Source of the DNA: Bog-473 sp963779735
GTDB lineage: Bacteria > Actinomycetota > Acidimicrobiia > Acidimicrobiales > RAAP-2
Assembly: GCA_963779735.1 (NCBI GenBank)
Contig: CAVZZJ010000007.1
Location: forward strand, 558,001-622,000
Direction: 5' to 3'
Length of the DNA stretch: 64,000 nucleotides
This document shows positions 43,618-51,420 of the stretch, piece after piece. Both the position numbers and the translations under genes were made by a program. The notes beneath the pieces were generated by a model. It made no database searches, had not been told where the DNA came from, and saw nothing but the letters and a program-made list of their open reading frames with translations. Each line of letters opens with the position of its first letter. Within the stretch, counting starts at the first letter, position 1.

Positions 43618-44454
43618 ATGAAGAGCGCGGTGAGTACATCCGACACCCTTGGATTGATGTTGCGGGACCTGGACCAGTTCCCCATGCCCGACCACGAGCA
43701 GCAGGTGGAGCTGGCCAAGCGGGTTGCCGCTGGTGATGAACTGGCCCGCAAGCAGATGGTGGCGGCCAACCTGCGGTTGGTGGTGCACTGGGCCCGGCGC
43801 TATCAGGACCGGGGGGTCGACATGGCCGACCTCGTCCAAGAAGGGACGTTCGGTCTGATGCGGGCGGTCGACAAGTTCGACTGGGAGCGGGGGTTCCGGT
43901 TCTCGACCTACGCCACCTGGTGGATACGCCAGGCGTTGCAGAGGGCCGTGCAGCAACACGGCCGCACCATCCGTGTCCCGCTCGAGGTGGGTGAGCAGAT
44001 CCAGCGGCTGGAGCTGACCAAGTCGCAGCTGGCCACCACGCTCGGGCGCACTCCGACGGAGGCCGAGTTGGACGACGCCACCGGGATGACGGCGGACGAG
44101 CGCTACGCGCTGGAGGACGTGGCCCGCGTGACGGCGTCGCTCGATCAGCCCGCCGCGTCCGAGTCCGCCACCACGCTTGGTGAGCTCGTCGCACCGGACG
44201 AGTCGGACTTCGTGGCCGACGTGGAGCAGGCGATGGTCTACGACCGGGTGCGCGACGCAGTCGAAAAGCTGCCGGATCTCCAGCGGGACGTCTTGCGGCT
44301 GCGATTCGGCTTCGGAGGTGACTCTCCGGCCTCACTGCAGTCCACGGCCGAGCGTCTCGGGGTCGGCGTACGCCGGGTCCGCCGGGCCGAGGAGGAGGCC
44401 CTGGCCGCCTTGTCCTTCGACGTCGACGTTCTCGGTGTCCACCAGGCGGCCTAG
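43618..44454 (+). CDS. Sigma-70 family RNA polymerase sigma factor (group 2-like)
   Basis: About 278 residues with regions 2 to 4: AANLRLVVHWARRYQDRGVD, MADLVQEGTFGLMRAVDKFD, and FRFSTYATWWIRQALQRAV (region 2), RTIRVPLEVGEQIQRLE (region 3), and LPDLQRDVLRLRFGFGGDSP with a C-terminal HTH (region 4). The short N-terminus without region 1.1 suggests a non-essential group 2 factor of the SigB/HrdB type. GGGAG lies before ATG 43618. Its last 123 bases overlap the convergent rluD gene. Confidence 0.92.
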   Translation: MKSAVSTSDTLGLMLRDLDQFPMPDHEQQVELAKRVAAGDELARKQMVAANLRLVVHWARRYQDRGVDMADLVQEGTFGLMRAVDKFDWERGFRFSTYATWWIRQALQRAVQQHGRTIRVPLEVGEQIQRLELTKSQLATTLGRTPTEAELDDATGMTADERYALEDVARVTASLDQPAASESATTLGELVAPDESDFVADVEQAMVYDRVRDAVEKLPDLQRDVLRLRFGFGGDSPASLQSTAERLGVGVRRVRRAEEEALAALSFDVDVLGVHQAA

Positions 44455-45369
44455 GTAGGCCGCGAGGTCGGCCGGGAGAGGAGCGGAGTACTCCACACGC
44501 TCGGCGCTGGCAGGGTGGTGGAAGGCCAGCCGGAAGGCGTGGAGGAAGAACCGGCCCGATCCCAGTTGGTGGTCGGCCAACCCGTAGCGGGCGTCACCGA
44601 CCACGGGGTGGCCGATGGCCGCCATGTGGACGCGAATCTGGTGGGTCCGCCCGCTCTGGAGACTCAGTTCGACGAGGGTCGTCTCGTCGTGCCGTTCCAA
44701 CACCCTGTACGCGGTCCGGGCCGAGCGTCCGCTTGCCGAGATCGCCATTTTGGTCGGCGTACGACTGGATCGGCCGATCGGTGCGTCGATCTCGCCACGG
44801 TCGTCGGTCACCACCCCCCTGACGAGGGCGAGGTAGTGACGTTGCATGCTGCGGTCGGCCAATTGGGCCACTAGCGAGCGGTAGGCGGGCTCCGTCCGCG
44901 CCACCACCAGCAGCCCCGACGTGCCCTTGTCGAGGCGGTGGACGATGCCCGGTCGATCACCCGGGCAGGCTCCCGTCGCCACCAGCGCCGCCAGGTCCGG
45001 AAAGCGCCACAGCAGCCCGCCGGCCAACGTGCCTCGCCGATGCCCGGCGCCCGGATGCACCACCAGGCCCGCCGGCTTGTCCACCACGGCCACGTCGGCG
45101 TCGGCATGGACGACCCGGAACTCGACGCCGGCCTCGGCTTCGACGCCGTGCGTTTCGGCCTCGGGTAGCCGAATGGTCAGCCTCGCACCCTCCTGCAGCG
45201 TGTGACGCCCCACAGTCACCACCACCTCGTCGACCGACACGCGTCCTCCGGCGATGAGCTCGGCGGCGGCCGTTCGGGAGACGTCGGCCAGCATCGCCAC
45301 CGCCCGATCGACCCGGACACCGGCGAGCAGGGGCGGCACCTCCACCGCGAGCACATCGGCCTCGCTCAC
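44332..45369 (-). CDS. rluD: RluA/RluD-family 23S rRNA pseudouridine synthase
   Basis: A 345-residue enzyme: N-terminal S4 domain (VDRAVAMLADVSRTAAAELI) and catalytic domain with the Asp in GIVHRLDKGTSGLLVVART, plus LQSGRTHQIRVHMAAIGHP. It isomerises uridines in large-subunit rRNA, probably helix 69. GTG 45369 overlaps the lspA stop. The C-terminal 40 residues (VDTENVDVEGQGGQGLLLGP onward) go beyond the family's usual end and lie inside the sigma gene on the opposite strand. Confidence 0.93.
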   Translation of the reverse strand: MSEADVLAVEVPPLLAGVRVDRAVAMLADVSRTAAAELIAGGRVSVDEVVVTVGRHTLQEGARLTIRLPEAETHGVEAEAGVEFRVVHADADVAVVDKPAGLVVHPGAGHRRGTLAGGLLWRFPDLAALVATGACPGDRPGIVHRLDKGTSGLLVVARTEPAYRSLVAQLADRSMQRHYLALVRGVVTDDRGEIDAPIGRSSRTPTKMAISASGRSARTAYRVLERHDETTLVELSLQSGRTHQIRVHMAAIGHPVVGDARYGLADHQLGSGRFFLHAFRLAFHHPASAERVEYSAPLPADLAAYLGRLVDTENVDVEGQGGQGLLLGPADPAYADPETLGRGLQ

Positions 45370-45809
45370 GCCCTGGCTCCCGCGGGACGGCCGAAAAGCA
45401 ACGAGACGGCCAGGATGACGATCCCGACGGTGATGCAGGCGTCGGCCACGTTGAACGTGGGCCAGTGGCTCAAGGTGACGTAGTCCGCAACGAGCCCGTG
45501 GTGCCCGCTCACCACCCGCTCACTGAGGTTTCCCAGTCCCCCGCCGAGCACCAGTCCCCCGCCGATGGCCTGGGCAGTGGTGCGCACCCGCCCCACCAGG
45601 ACGATCAGGACCGCCACCCCTACCCCGAGCACGACCGTGACCAGTGTGGCCCGGCCGGTGAAGAGACTGAAGGCCAGCCCCGAGTTGAACTGCAGGGCCA
45701 GGCCGAACGGCCCCCACAGGTGGACGACACGATGGAGGTGGTCCTCGACCACCGTTGTGGTGATCCGGTCGGCCACCAGGACGACGACGGCCAGCGTGTA
45801 GGCCAGCAC
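45366..45809 (-). CDS. lspA: Lipoprotein signal peptidase (SPase II)
   Basis: A 147-residue (or about 10 longer, if begun at CTG 45839) membrane aspartyl protease with four hydrophobic helices. NSGLAFSLF, GGGLGNLSERVVSG, the first catalytic Asp in VADYVTLSHW and the second in PTFNVADACITVG are present. It cleaves the signal peptide of prolipoproteins such as the one encoded at 24 kb. The usual DxxTK of the first helix reads DRITT. Stop overlaps rluD (GTGA). Confidence 0.92.
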   Translation of the reverse strand: MLAYTLAVVVLVADRITTTVVEDHLHRVVHLWGPFGLALQFNSGLAFSLFTGRATLVTVVLGVGVAVLIVLVGRVRTTAQAIGGGLVLGGGLGNLSERVVSGHHGLVADYVTLSHWPTFNVADACITVGIVILAVSLLFGRPAGARA

Positions 45810-45835
45810 GCGCGCCCGGGGGTTGGCGCCCCGGG

Positions 45836-46672
45836 TCAGCGGCGCGACAGCCCCCCGCTCTTGCAGGCGACACAGAGCCTGGCGTAGGGGAGGGCTCGCA
45901 GGCGGGGCTTGGGGATGGGTTGAAAGCAGCGCTCGCAGTATCCGTAGGTCCTGTCGACGACGCGCAGGGTCGCGTAGTCGATCTCCTCGACGGCGAGCGC
46001 CGCCTGACCCGAGAGGGCCAAGTTCCGCTCGCGATCGACCGTCACGGTGCCGCCTTCACCGGACTCCTCGTCGAACTGCACGTCACCCGGCTCGCGCTCG
46101 AGGGCCAAGGAGTCCGCCTCGGCCCGTAGCGACGTGGCCTGCTCCTGATAGATCGCCCGCTCCTCTCGGAGCAGCTCCTCAATCTCCTCGAGGAACTTGA
46201 GGTCCTTGGCGTAGGGCCCCGTCTTGGGCCTGACGGGTGCGGGGGGCTTGGGCTTGGGCGTGAAGGTCGTCGTCCGTGCCGGCGCGGGTGCCACATCGGC
46301 CTCCGCCGAGGGTGCGAGCGCGTTCGCCGTGGTTGTCTCGGGCTTCTTCGTCTCCGCTACGTCCTTCTTGGCCGCCGGCGCCGTCTTCTTCGTCGCCGGC
46401 GCGGTCTTCTTGGGTGCCGGCGCGGCCTTCTTCGCCGTTACCGTCGCGTTCTTTAAGATGGTCGTCTCCTTCTTCGCGGCCACACCCTTGGTGACCGGTG
46501 TCTTCTTCGCGGCCTGTGCACCCACCGACTTCCTGGCGGGGGTGGCCTGCTTCTCCGCCGGCGCGGCCTTCTTGGGTGCGCTCTTCTTGGTCGCCACCGT
46601 CTCTTTGCCAGACGATGACCGCGATGCAGGCACCTTCGTTTTTTCCGCGGTGACCTTGCTCGCTGGGCTCAT
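45836..46672 (-). CDS. TraR/DksA zinc-finger protein fused to a histone H1-like Lys/Ala/Pro tail
   Basis: A 278-residue protein. Residues 1-135 are a Lys/Ala/Pro/Thr-rich repeat region (AAPAPKKTAPATKKTAPAA) resembling histone H1 or the mycobacterial HupB tail, so DNA binding is likely. Residues 150-215 form an acidic coiled coil (KFLEEIEELLREERAIYQEQ). The end has the TraR/DksA zinc finger, CERC ... CVAC (YGYCERCFQPIPKPRLRALP). DksA proteins enter the RNA polymerase secondary channel; the coiled-coil tip lacks an obvious DxxDA. GGAAGGAGG precedes the ATG. lspA follows, an order common in actinobacteria. Confidence 0.87.
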   Translation of the reverse strand: MSPASKVTAEKTKVPASRSSSGKETVATKKSAPKKAAPAEKQATPARKSVGAQAAKKTPVTKGVAAKKETTILKNATVTAKKAAPAPKKTAPATKKTAPAAKKDVAETKKPETTTANALAPSAEADVAPAPARTTTFTPKPKPPAPVRPKTGPYAKDLKFLEEIEELLREERAIYQEQATSLRAEADSLALEREPGDVQFDEESGEGGTVTVDRERNLALSGQAALAVEEIDYATLRVVDRTYGYCERCFQPIPKPRLRALPYARLCVACKSGGLSRR

Positions 46673-46784
46673 CTGTCCTCCTTCCCGACCTTGGAGGTGG
46701 TCGGCCCCCCGACGACAATCGCATCCGGGGAGCGGGTGACCATAGCGGACGCCGGCCCGGGGGGCAATAGCGCCGCGATTCTGC

Positions 46785-47606
46785 TCAGGCCGGGCGGGGG
46801 GCCTCCGCTTCGGCGCTTTCCGCCACCGCGTGAAGATTCAGCGTCGGTTGGCCGTTGTCATCGGGCGACGCGTTGGACGGTGCCTCCGGGCTCGCCGTGG
46901 CGGCCGTGGCGGAAGGCTCGGGCACGGCGGCGGGAGCGGGCGCCGGGGCCGGGGCCGGTCTCGGGTCCGGGCTCGCTGCGGGCGTCACGCCCATGAGCGA
47001 GTTGGCCGGCTGCACGTTCTCATCGACCCATCTGAGAATCTCGGAGAGGGCGTCCCGAAGACGAGTGCGCTCCGACTCGAGGTGCCGGGCCATGCTCTCC
47101 ACATCGGCGGCCAACTCGGTCCGTGTGGCCTCCAGGCGCGCGACGTCGTCGCGCACCTTGCGCTGTGAGTCGCTCTGCAACTTCAAGGCGGCGTCCTCCG
47201 CCGCCGCCACTGCGGCGCGCGCCGTCTCCTCGGCCCGAGCCACGGTGGCGGCCGCCTCGGCCTCGCTCTCCCGCTTGACCTGATCGACGAATTTCTGAGC
47301 CAGTATCAGCGTCCGCTGCAGCGTCTCGTCGGAGGGCCCGATATCGGACGGCTCCGTGGCCACGACCGCCGCTGGCGCCTCGACCGGGGCGGTGCGCTTC
47401 TCCTTCTCCAACTGAGCGATCCGATCGCCGGCCTGACGCAGACGCTCATTGAGCTGTCGGAGGTTCTCCTGGAGCGCCTCCGCCTCCTGGGCGGCCTTGT
47501 CGAGATACTCGTCGACCTCGTCGACGTTGTATCCCTTGAGGCCGAGTCGGAACTCGACGGTGCGGAGCGTGTCGAGTATGGAAGGGGCTGAGGTTGAGCT
47601 GTCCAT
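46785..47606 (-). CDS. divIVA: DivIVA/Wag31 polar growth and division protein
   Basis: A 273-residue coiled-coil protein. The N-terminal membrane-curvature domain (LDTLRTVEFRLGLKGYNVDE, then VDEYLDKAAQEAEAL) is followed by two long coiled coils and an Ala/Pro-rich C-terminus (residues 210-240). Wag31 recruits cell-wall synthesis to poles and septa in actinobacteria. TAGACT 8 nt before ATG 47606 suggests a leaderless transcript. The 112 nt downstream, before the DksA-like gene, show no other feature. Confidence 0.93.
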   Translation of the reverse strand: MDSSTSAPSILDTLRTVEFRLGLKGYNVDEVDEYLDKAAQEAEALQENLRQLNERLRQAGDRIAQLEKEKRTAPVEAPAAVVATEPSDIGPSDETLQRTLILAQKFVDQVKRESEAEAAATVARAEETARAAVAAAEDAALKLQSDSQRKVRDDVARLEATRTELAADVESMARHLESERTRLRDALSEILRWVDENVQPANSLMGVTPAASPDPRPAPAPAPAPAAVPEPSATAATASPEAPSNASPDDNGQPTLNLHAVAESAEAEAPRPA

Positions 47607-47614
47607 AAGGGGCG

Positions 47615-47620
47615 AGTCTA
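47615..47620 (-). promoter_or_regulatory. -10 element for leaderless divIVA transcript
   Basis: TAGACT (minus strand), 8 nt before the divIVA ATG, immediately followed upstream by a C/G homopolymer run. Confidence 0.5.
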
Positions 47621-47651
47621 CCCCCCCACCCCCCCTGCGCTACTACCTCTT

Positions 47652-47909
47652 TCAGCGCTCGAGAATTGGGATCAGGATGAACTGCGCCACCAAGATGACC
47701 ACGAGGAACGAGATGTCGAGCCCACCCATGGGCCTGATGATCCGGCGAACCGGCCGTAGCACGGGTTCGGTGGCGCGGTAGAGGAAGAGCTGCACGCGGG
47801 CCAAGGTGGTGCCTGGCTGTATCCGGAACCAACTCAGGAGGGCCATCGGGAGCATGATGAGCCAGATGTAGGCCTCAATCAGCCAGGCAAGTACGTGAAG
47901 GGGATGCAC
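47652..47909 (-). CDS. YggT-family membrane protein
   Basis: An 85-residue protein with two hydrophobic helices (LAWLIEAYIWLIMLPMALLS and ISFLVVILVAQFILIPIL) around the family loop FLYRATEPVLRPVRRIIRPM. YggT proteins sit next to sepF and divIVA in most Gram-positive division clusters; their role is unclear, with links to division or osmotic growth. GTG 47909; TATTCT 9 nt upstream lies inside the hairpin described separately. Confidence 0.92.
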   Translation of the reverse strand: MHPLHVLAWLIEAYIWLIMLPMALLSWFRIQPGTTLARVQLFLYRATEPVLRPVRRIIRPMGGLDISFLVVILVAQFILIPILER

Positions 47910-47910
47910 T

Positions 47911-47930
47911 GCAGGCTGAGAATAGCCTGC
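47911..47930. other. Hairpin between sepF and yggT
   Basis: GCAGGCT-GAGAAT-AGCCTGC, perfect 7-bp arms and 6-nt loop, directly after the sepF stop and before the yggT start. It could act as a weak terminator or mRNA stabiliser; it also covers a TATTCT -10-like sequence. Confidence 0.5.
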
Positions 47931-48502
47931 TCAGTCCCGTCCGAAGCCGCGCTCCACCAAGCGTTGGCGCTCCTCATCGGAAACCTTCACGTTGGTCGGT
48001 GCGAGAAGAAAGACCTGATCGGCGACCTTTTCCATCTCGCCGCTGAGGGCATAGGTCACCCCGCTGCAGAAGTCGATCATTCGGCGTTGCAGGTCTCGGT
48101 CGGCCACCTGCAGGTTCACGATCACGGGCCGATTGTCCTTGAGCCGGTCGGCGATCTCCTTGGCGTCACCGAAACGAGATGGTGCGACGACGTGCACTCG
48201 GGCCGAGGTGCCCGGGAGCCCCGTCTCGACAGGCACCGGCCGGATCGCCGAGGTCCGGGGAACCGGGCTGGGCTGTTGCGCCCGGGCCGGGCTGGGAGTA
48301 GCCGACTCGCGGGGCACCATGGTCCGGATCCTGCTCGTGCCCCCGCCGTACTCCTCTGGCTGGTCCTGCTCCTGGGGGCGGGGGTCGCTCCGCGGAGCCG
48401 TGAACGCTCGGGGGCGCGGTCTTCCAGGTCGTCGTACTCGTCGTACTCGTCGTCGAGTAGACCGAGGTAGACCATTGTCTTCTTCATGAACGAGGGTGAC
48501 AT
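47931..48502 (-). CDS. sepF: Cell division protein SepF, interrupted by a frameshift
   Basis: SepF tethers FtsZ to the membrane. The N-terminal amphipathic segment and acidic linker (MKKTMVYLGLLDDEYDEYDD) start at ATG 48502 behind GGAGAAGGA. The C-terminal SepF domain (VHVVAPSRFGDAKEIADRLK, NRPVIVNLQVADRDLQRRMI, KVADQVFLLAPTNVKVSDEE) is in another frame. The change must occur around 48372-48414, where two C5 runs (G on the plus strand) are found; one missing base restores a protein of about 190 residues. As SepF is essential in actinobacteria lacking other FtsZ anchors, an error in the sequence is likelier than true inactivation. Confidence 0.9.
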
Positions 48503-48557
48503 TCCTTCTCCTGTCCAGGCACAGCGTAGTGCGTGCTCGTCCGCGCGTTCGGGACAA

Positions 48558-49238
48558 CTAGCCGGTGTGACCCCCCGGTCGCTCGCCGAACAGCGCGTGG
48601 CCCACCCGAACCATCGTGGCTCCCGCGGCCACCGCCGCCTCGAGGTCATCGCTCATCCCCATCGAACGCTCCGGCAGGCCGAGGGCATCGGCCAGCTGAC
48701 CGACCATCCGGAAGGCCGACTCCGCCTCGAACTGGCCGCGAGGAGCCACCGTCATGAGCCCCTCCACCCGCAGCGCGAGCGTCGAGAGCGCTCCCACCAG
48801 TGAGCCCACCTCACCGGGACCACAACCGTTGCGTCCAGGCTGGCCGCTGCTATCGACCTGAATCAGCACGCGGGCGCCCGGTGCGTAGCGGGCGATGCGC
48901 TCGCCCTCGACCAGCCGCGCCACTCCCTGCCACACGTCGACCAGGGGTGCCAGTGCCGGCACCTTGTTGCGCTGCACGGTGCCCAGGTAGTGCCAGGACG
49001 TGCCGGCGGGGCCCGGAGCCTTGGCCCGGAGCTCCGCCGCATAGTTCTCCCCCATGTCCGTCAGTCCGGCAGCGCGCGCGGCGATCACCGCGTCCGGACC
49101 GAACCCCTTGGTCACGGCGATCACCCGAACCGAGTCGGGGTCACCGCCTGCCTCGGTGATGCGCCGGCGCACGATCGCCAGCCGCTCGGCGACATCGACG
49201 CTAACGGAGGAAGGAGGGCACGTCGAAATCGTCGTCAC
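48558..49238 (-). CDS. YggS/PROSC-type pyridoxal phosphate homeostasis protein
   Basis: About 226 residues; PLP-binding TIM-barrel. Lys in VRVIAVTKGFGPDAV binds PLP; LTDMGENYAAELRAK, WHYLGTVQRNKVP, LIQVDSSGQPGRNGC and MGMSDDLEAAVAAGATMVRV are family signatures. Usual neighbour of ftsZ and sepF. The start is uncertain: the conserved N-terminus (VDVAERLAIVRRRI) has no ATG/GTG directly before it, and the nearest in-frame GTG (49238) lies 38 nt inside ftsZ. Confidence 0.9.
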   Translation of the reverse strand: MTTISTCPPSSVSVDVAERLAIVRRRITEAGGDPDSVRVIAVTKGFGPDAVIAARAAGLTDMGENYAAELRAKAPGPAGTSWHYLGTVQRNKVPALAPLVDVWQGVARLVEGERIARYAPGARVLIQVDSSGQPGRNGCGPGEVGSLVGALSTLALRVEGLMTVAPRGQFEAESAFRMVGQLADALGLPERSMGMSDDLEAAVAAGATMVRVGHALFGERPGGHTG

Positions 49239-50307
49239 CCAGGTCGAACTCGTCATCCGTTCTCGTCGTCTCGGCAAAGATGTCCACCGTCTCGGGTGGC
49301 CCGGAGAACAGCGAGGGGCCCCGGTCGGCCACCGCGGGCCGCCCGCCCTCCTCCCAGCGCTCGAAGCCGGCGGCGATGACGGTGACCCGCACCTCGTCGC
49401 CCATGTTGTCGTCGATCACCGCTCCGAAGATGATGTTGGCGTCGGGGTGGGCCACCCCGTGAATGATCTCGGCCGCCTCGTTCACTTCGAACAGCCCGAG
49501 GTCGGACCCCCCCGCGATGTTCAGTAGGATCCCCCGAGCGCCTTCAATGGATGCCTCGAGGAGCGGACTGGTGATGGCGGCCCGGGCCGCGTTGGCGGCC
49601 CTCCCCTCCCCTATGGACGCGCCGATGCCCATGATCGCCGTCCCGGCGTTCGTCATCACCATCTTCACATCGGCGAAGTCGGTGTTGATCAGCCCGGGCA
49701 CCGTGATCAGGTCGGTGATGCCACGAACGCCCTGGAGAAGCACCTCGTCCGCCATCTTGAAGGCATTGACCATGCTGGTCTTGTCGTTCGAGACGGTGAG
49801 CAGTCGATCGTTGGGGATGACGATGAGGGTGTCGACCTTCTCCTTCAGGAGCTGTATGCCCTTCTCGGCCTGCATCGCCCGGCGCCGTCCCTCGAACGTG
49901 AAGGGGCGGGTGACCACGCCGATCGTCAACGCTCCCAGACCCTTGGCGACCTCGGCCACCACGGGCGCGGCTCCGGTTCCGGTGCCCCCACCCTTGCCCG
50001 CCGTGATGAAGACCATGTCCGAGCCCTGCAACGCCTCCTCGATGTCGGCCCTGTGCTCCTCGGCCGCCTGCCGGCCGACCTCGGGATCGCTGCCCGCCCC
50101 CAACCCCCTGGTCAACTGCCGGCCAATGTCCAACTTGAGATCGGCATCGCTCATGAGGAGCGCCTGAGCGTCGGTGTTGGCGGCGATGAACTCGACGTTA
50201 CGTAGTCCCGAATCGATCATCCGGTTGACGGCATTGACGCCGCCGCCACCGATCCCGACCACCTTTATGACCGCCAGGTAGTTTCCTTGGGACGGAACGG
50301 TCGTCAT
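49201..50307 (-). CDS. ftsZ: Cell division GTPase FtsZ
   Basis: About 368 residues; tubulin homologue forming the Z ring. VVGIGGGGVNAVNRMIDSGL, the tubulin signature ITAGKGGGTGTGAAPVVAE, and the T7 loop NTDFADVKMVM are intact; the C-terminal conserved peptide DDDFDVPSFLR binds SepF/FtsW partners. ATG 50307 has GAGGGAG a few nt upstream; the frame to 50358 is leader. It has its own promoter 130 nt upstream in addition to any read-through from ftsQ. Confidence 0.98.
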   Translation of the reverse strand: MTTVPSQGNYLAVIKVVGIGGGGVNAVNRMIDSGLRNVEFIAANTDAQALLMSDADLKLDIGRQLTRGLGAGSDPEVGRQAAEEHRADIEEALQGSDMVFITAGKGGGTGTGAAPVVAEVAKGLGALTIGVVTRPFTFEGRRRAMQAEKGIQLLKEKVDTLIVIPNDRLLTVSNDKTSMVNAFKMADEVLLQGVRGITDLITVPGLINTDFADVKMVMTNAGTAIMGIGASIGEGRAANAARAAITSPLLEASIEGARGILLNIAGGSDLGLFEVNEAAEIIHGVAHPDANIIFGAVIDDNMGDEVRVTVIAAGFERWEEGGRPAVADRGPSLFSGPPETVDIFAETTRTDDEFDLGDDDFDVPSFLR

Positions 50308-50410
50308 GAACTCCCTCGTATCCGGGTCGATCGCCGACCAATCGCTATTCGGGTACACCCACCATCGGTCACTGCGCCGCTCCTACCTCGAATCCCTCAT
50401 CCTCTTGGGA

Positions 50411-50437
50411 AGGTTGACGTTCACAGAGCGGCAACCT
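50411..50437 (-). other. Stem-loop near the 5' end of the ftsZ leader
   Basis: AGGTTG ... CAACCT, perfect 6-bp arms and 15-nt loop. With the promoter at 50443-50471 the transcript would start within a few bases of this structure, leaving about 100 nt of leader before ftsZ. May affect mRNA stability or translation. Confidence 0.45.
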
Positions 50438-50442
50438 GACCC

Positions 50443-50471
50443 ACCATAGGAGGGGTGTTGGTGGCGGTCAA
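50443..50471 (-). promoter_or_regulatory. Sigma-70-type promoter for ftsZ
   Basis: Minus strand: -35 TTGACC (50466-50471), 17-nt spacer, -10 TATGGT (50443-50448), giving transcription start near 50436, about 130 nt before the ftsZ ATG. It overlaps the region just after the ftsQ start-distal end. Confidence 0.65.
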
Positions 50472-50481
50472 GCATGCCCGA

Positions 50482-51420
50482 TCACCCTCTCGTCACGCTT
50501 GGCGCGTCGGGGACACTCACGTCGACGATGTCGCCGACATGGAGGGTTGCGCCGGCCAAGATCGCGCTCACGTCCTCATACTTGGCCCGGAGCTGGCTCG
50601 CCGAGCCGATGTCGACGACAATTGGGGTGGTCATGTCCAGCTGGACCCATCCCCCGGGCTCGATGTGCACCTCGGTGACCTGGGCGCGGAACGACGGAGG
50701 CAGGGTGGAGGCGATGCGGAGCCCCACCTGATCAGGACCCCCGACCACGCTGCCGGGAGGTCCGGGCGGCTGCGGCCCCACCACCACTACGAGCCCGAGG
50801 GGTTGGGCGGCGACGACGGCGAGAACCCGCCCGCCCGCGCTCAGCTCGGCCCACCGGCCCCCCGACACGCTCATGGCCATCTGGGGAGCCCGTTCGGAGA
50901 TCACGATGCGCACACCGTCAGGCCAGTGCACGGTCACAGAGGCCGCCCGGACCCAGGGCAGCCGATCGATGCCCAGCGCCGCGGCGCCCGTGTTCACATC
51001 CATGAGAGGGGGATGGCCGGCCAAGCCGGCCGCCGCCACGACCTCGGCCGGCGTCTCGTGCGTGGCCCCCACCACCGTCACCGCCCGGGCCGTGAACAGC
51101 GGGGAGTGGAGGATCGCCCATCCCGCGGTGAGCGCCGCCGCGGCAGTGAGGAGGATGGCCCCCAGCCGGCGCCGGCGGAGCCCCTGCTGGCGCGTGACCT
51201 CGGTCCGGCGGGCCGACATCCGGGGGTCGATGTCGGACGTGGGGCCGAGCTCGGACGGGGTCTCGAGGTCGGACGGGGGGTCGAGGTCGGACGGCTCGCC
51301 TACGTCGGGCGGGGTCTCGAGCTCGGGCGGGGTCTCGAACTCGGGCGGCTCGCCTAGGTCGGACGGAGGGTCGATCGGCTCGCTCGTGGCCGGGTGGGTG
51401 TCGGTGGGGGTGGAGCTCAT
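50482..51420 (-). CDS. ftsQ: Cell division protein FtsQ/DivIB
   Basis: A 312-residue single-pass membrane protein. Cytoplasmic residues 1-65 are an acidic Pro/Asp/Glu-rich repeat (PPSDLETPSELGPTSDIDP); the membrane helix is near 82-102 (LGAILLTAAAALTAGWAIL); the extracytoplasmic POTRA starts with FTARAVTVVGATHETPAEVV, then FtsQ-type LPWVRAASVTVHWPDGVRIV. It links early and late division proteins. ATG 51420 overlaps the murB stop by 4 nt. Confidence 0.93.
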   Translation of the reverse strand: MSSTPTDTHPATSEPIDPPSDLGEPPEFETPPELETPPDVGEPSDLDPPSDLETPSELGPTSDIDPRMSARRTEVTRQQGLRRRRLGAILLTAAAALTAGWAILHSPLFTARAVTVVGATHETPAEVVAAAGLAGHPPLMDVNTGAAALGIDRLPWVRAASVTVHWPDGVRIVISERAPQMAMSVSGGRWAELSAGGRVLAVVAAQPLGLVVVVGPQPPGPPGSVVGGPDQVGLRIASTLPPSFRAQVTEVHIEPGGWVQLDMTTPIVVDIGSASQLRAKYEDVSAILAGATLHVGDIVDVSVPDAPSVTRG

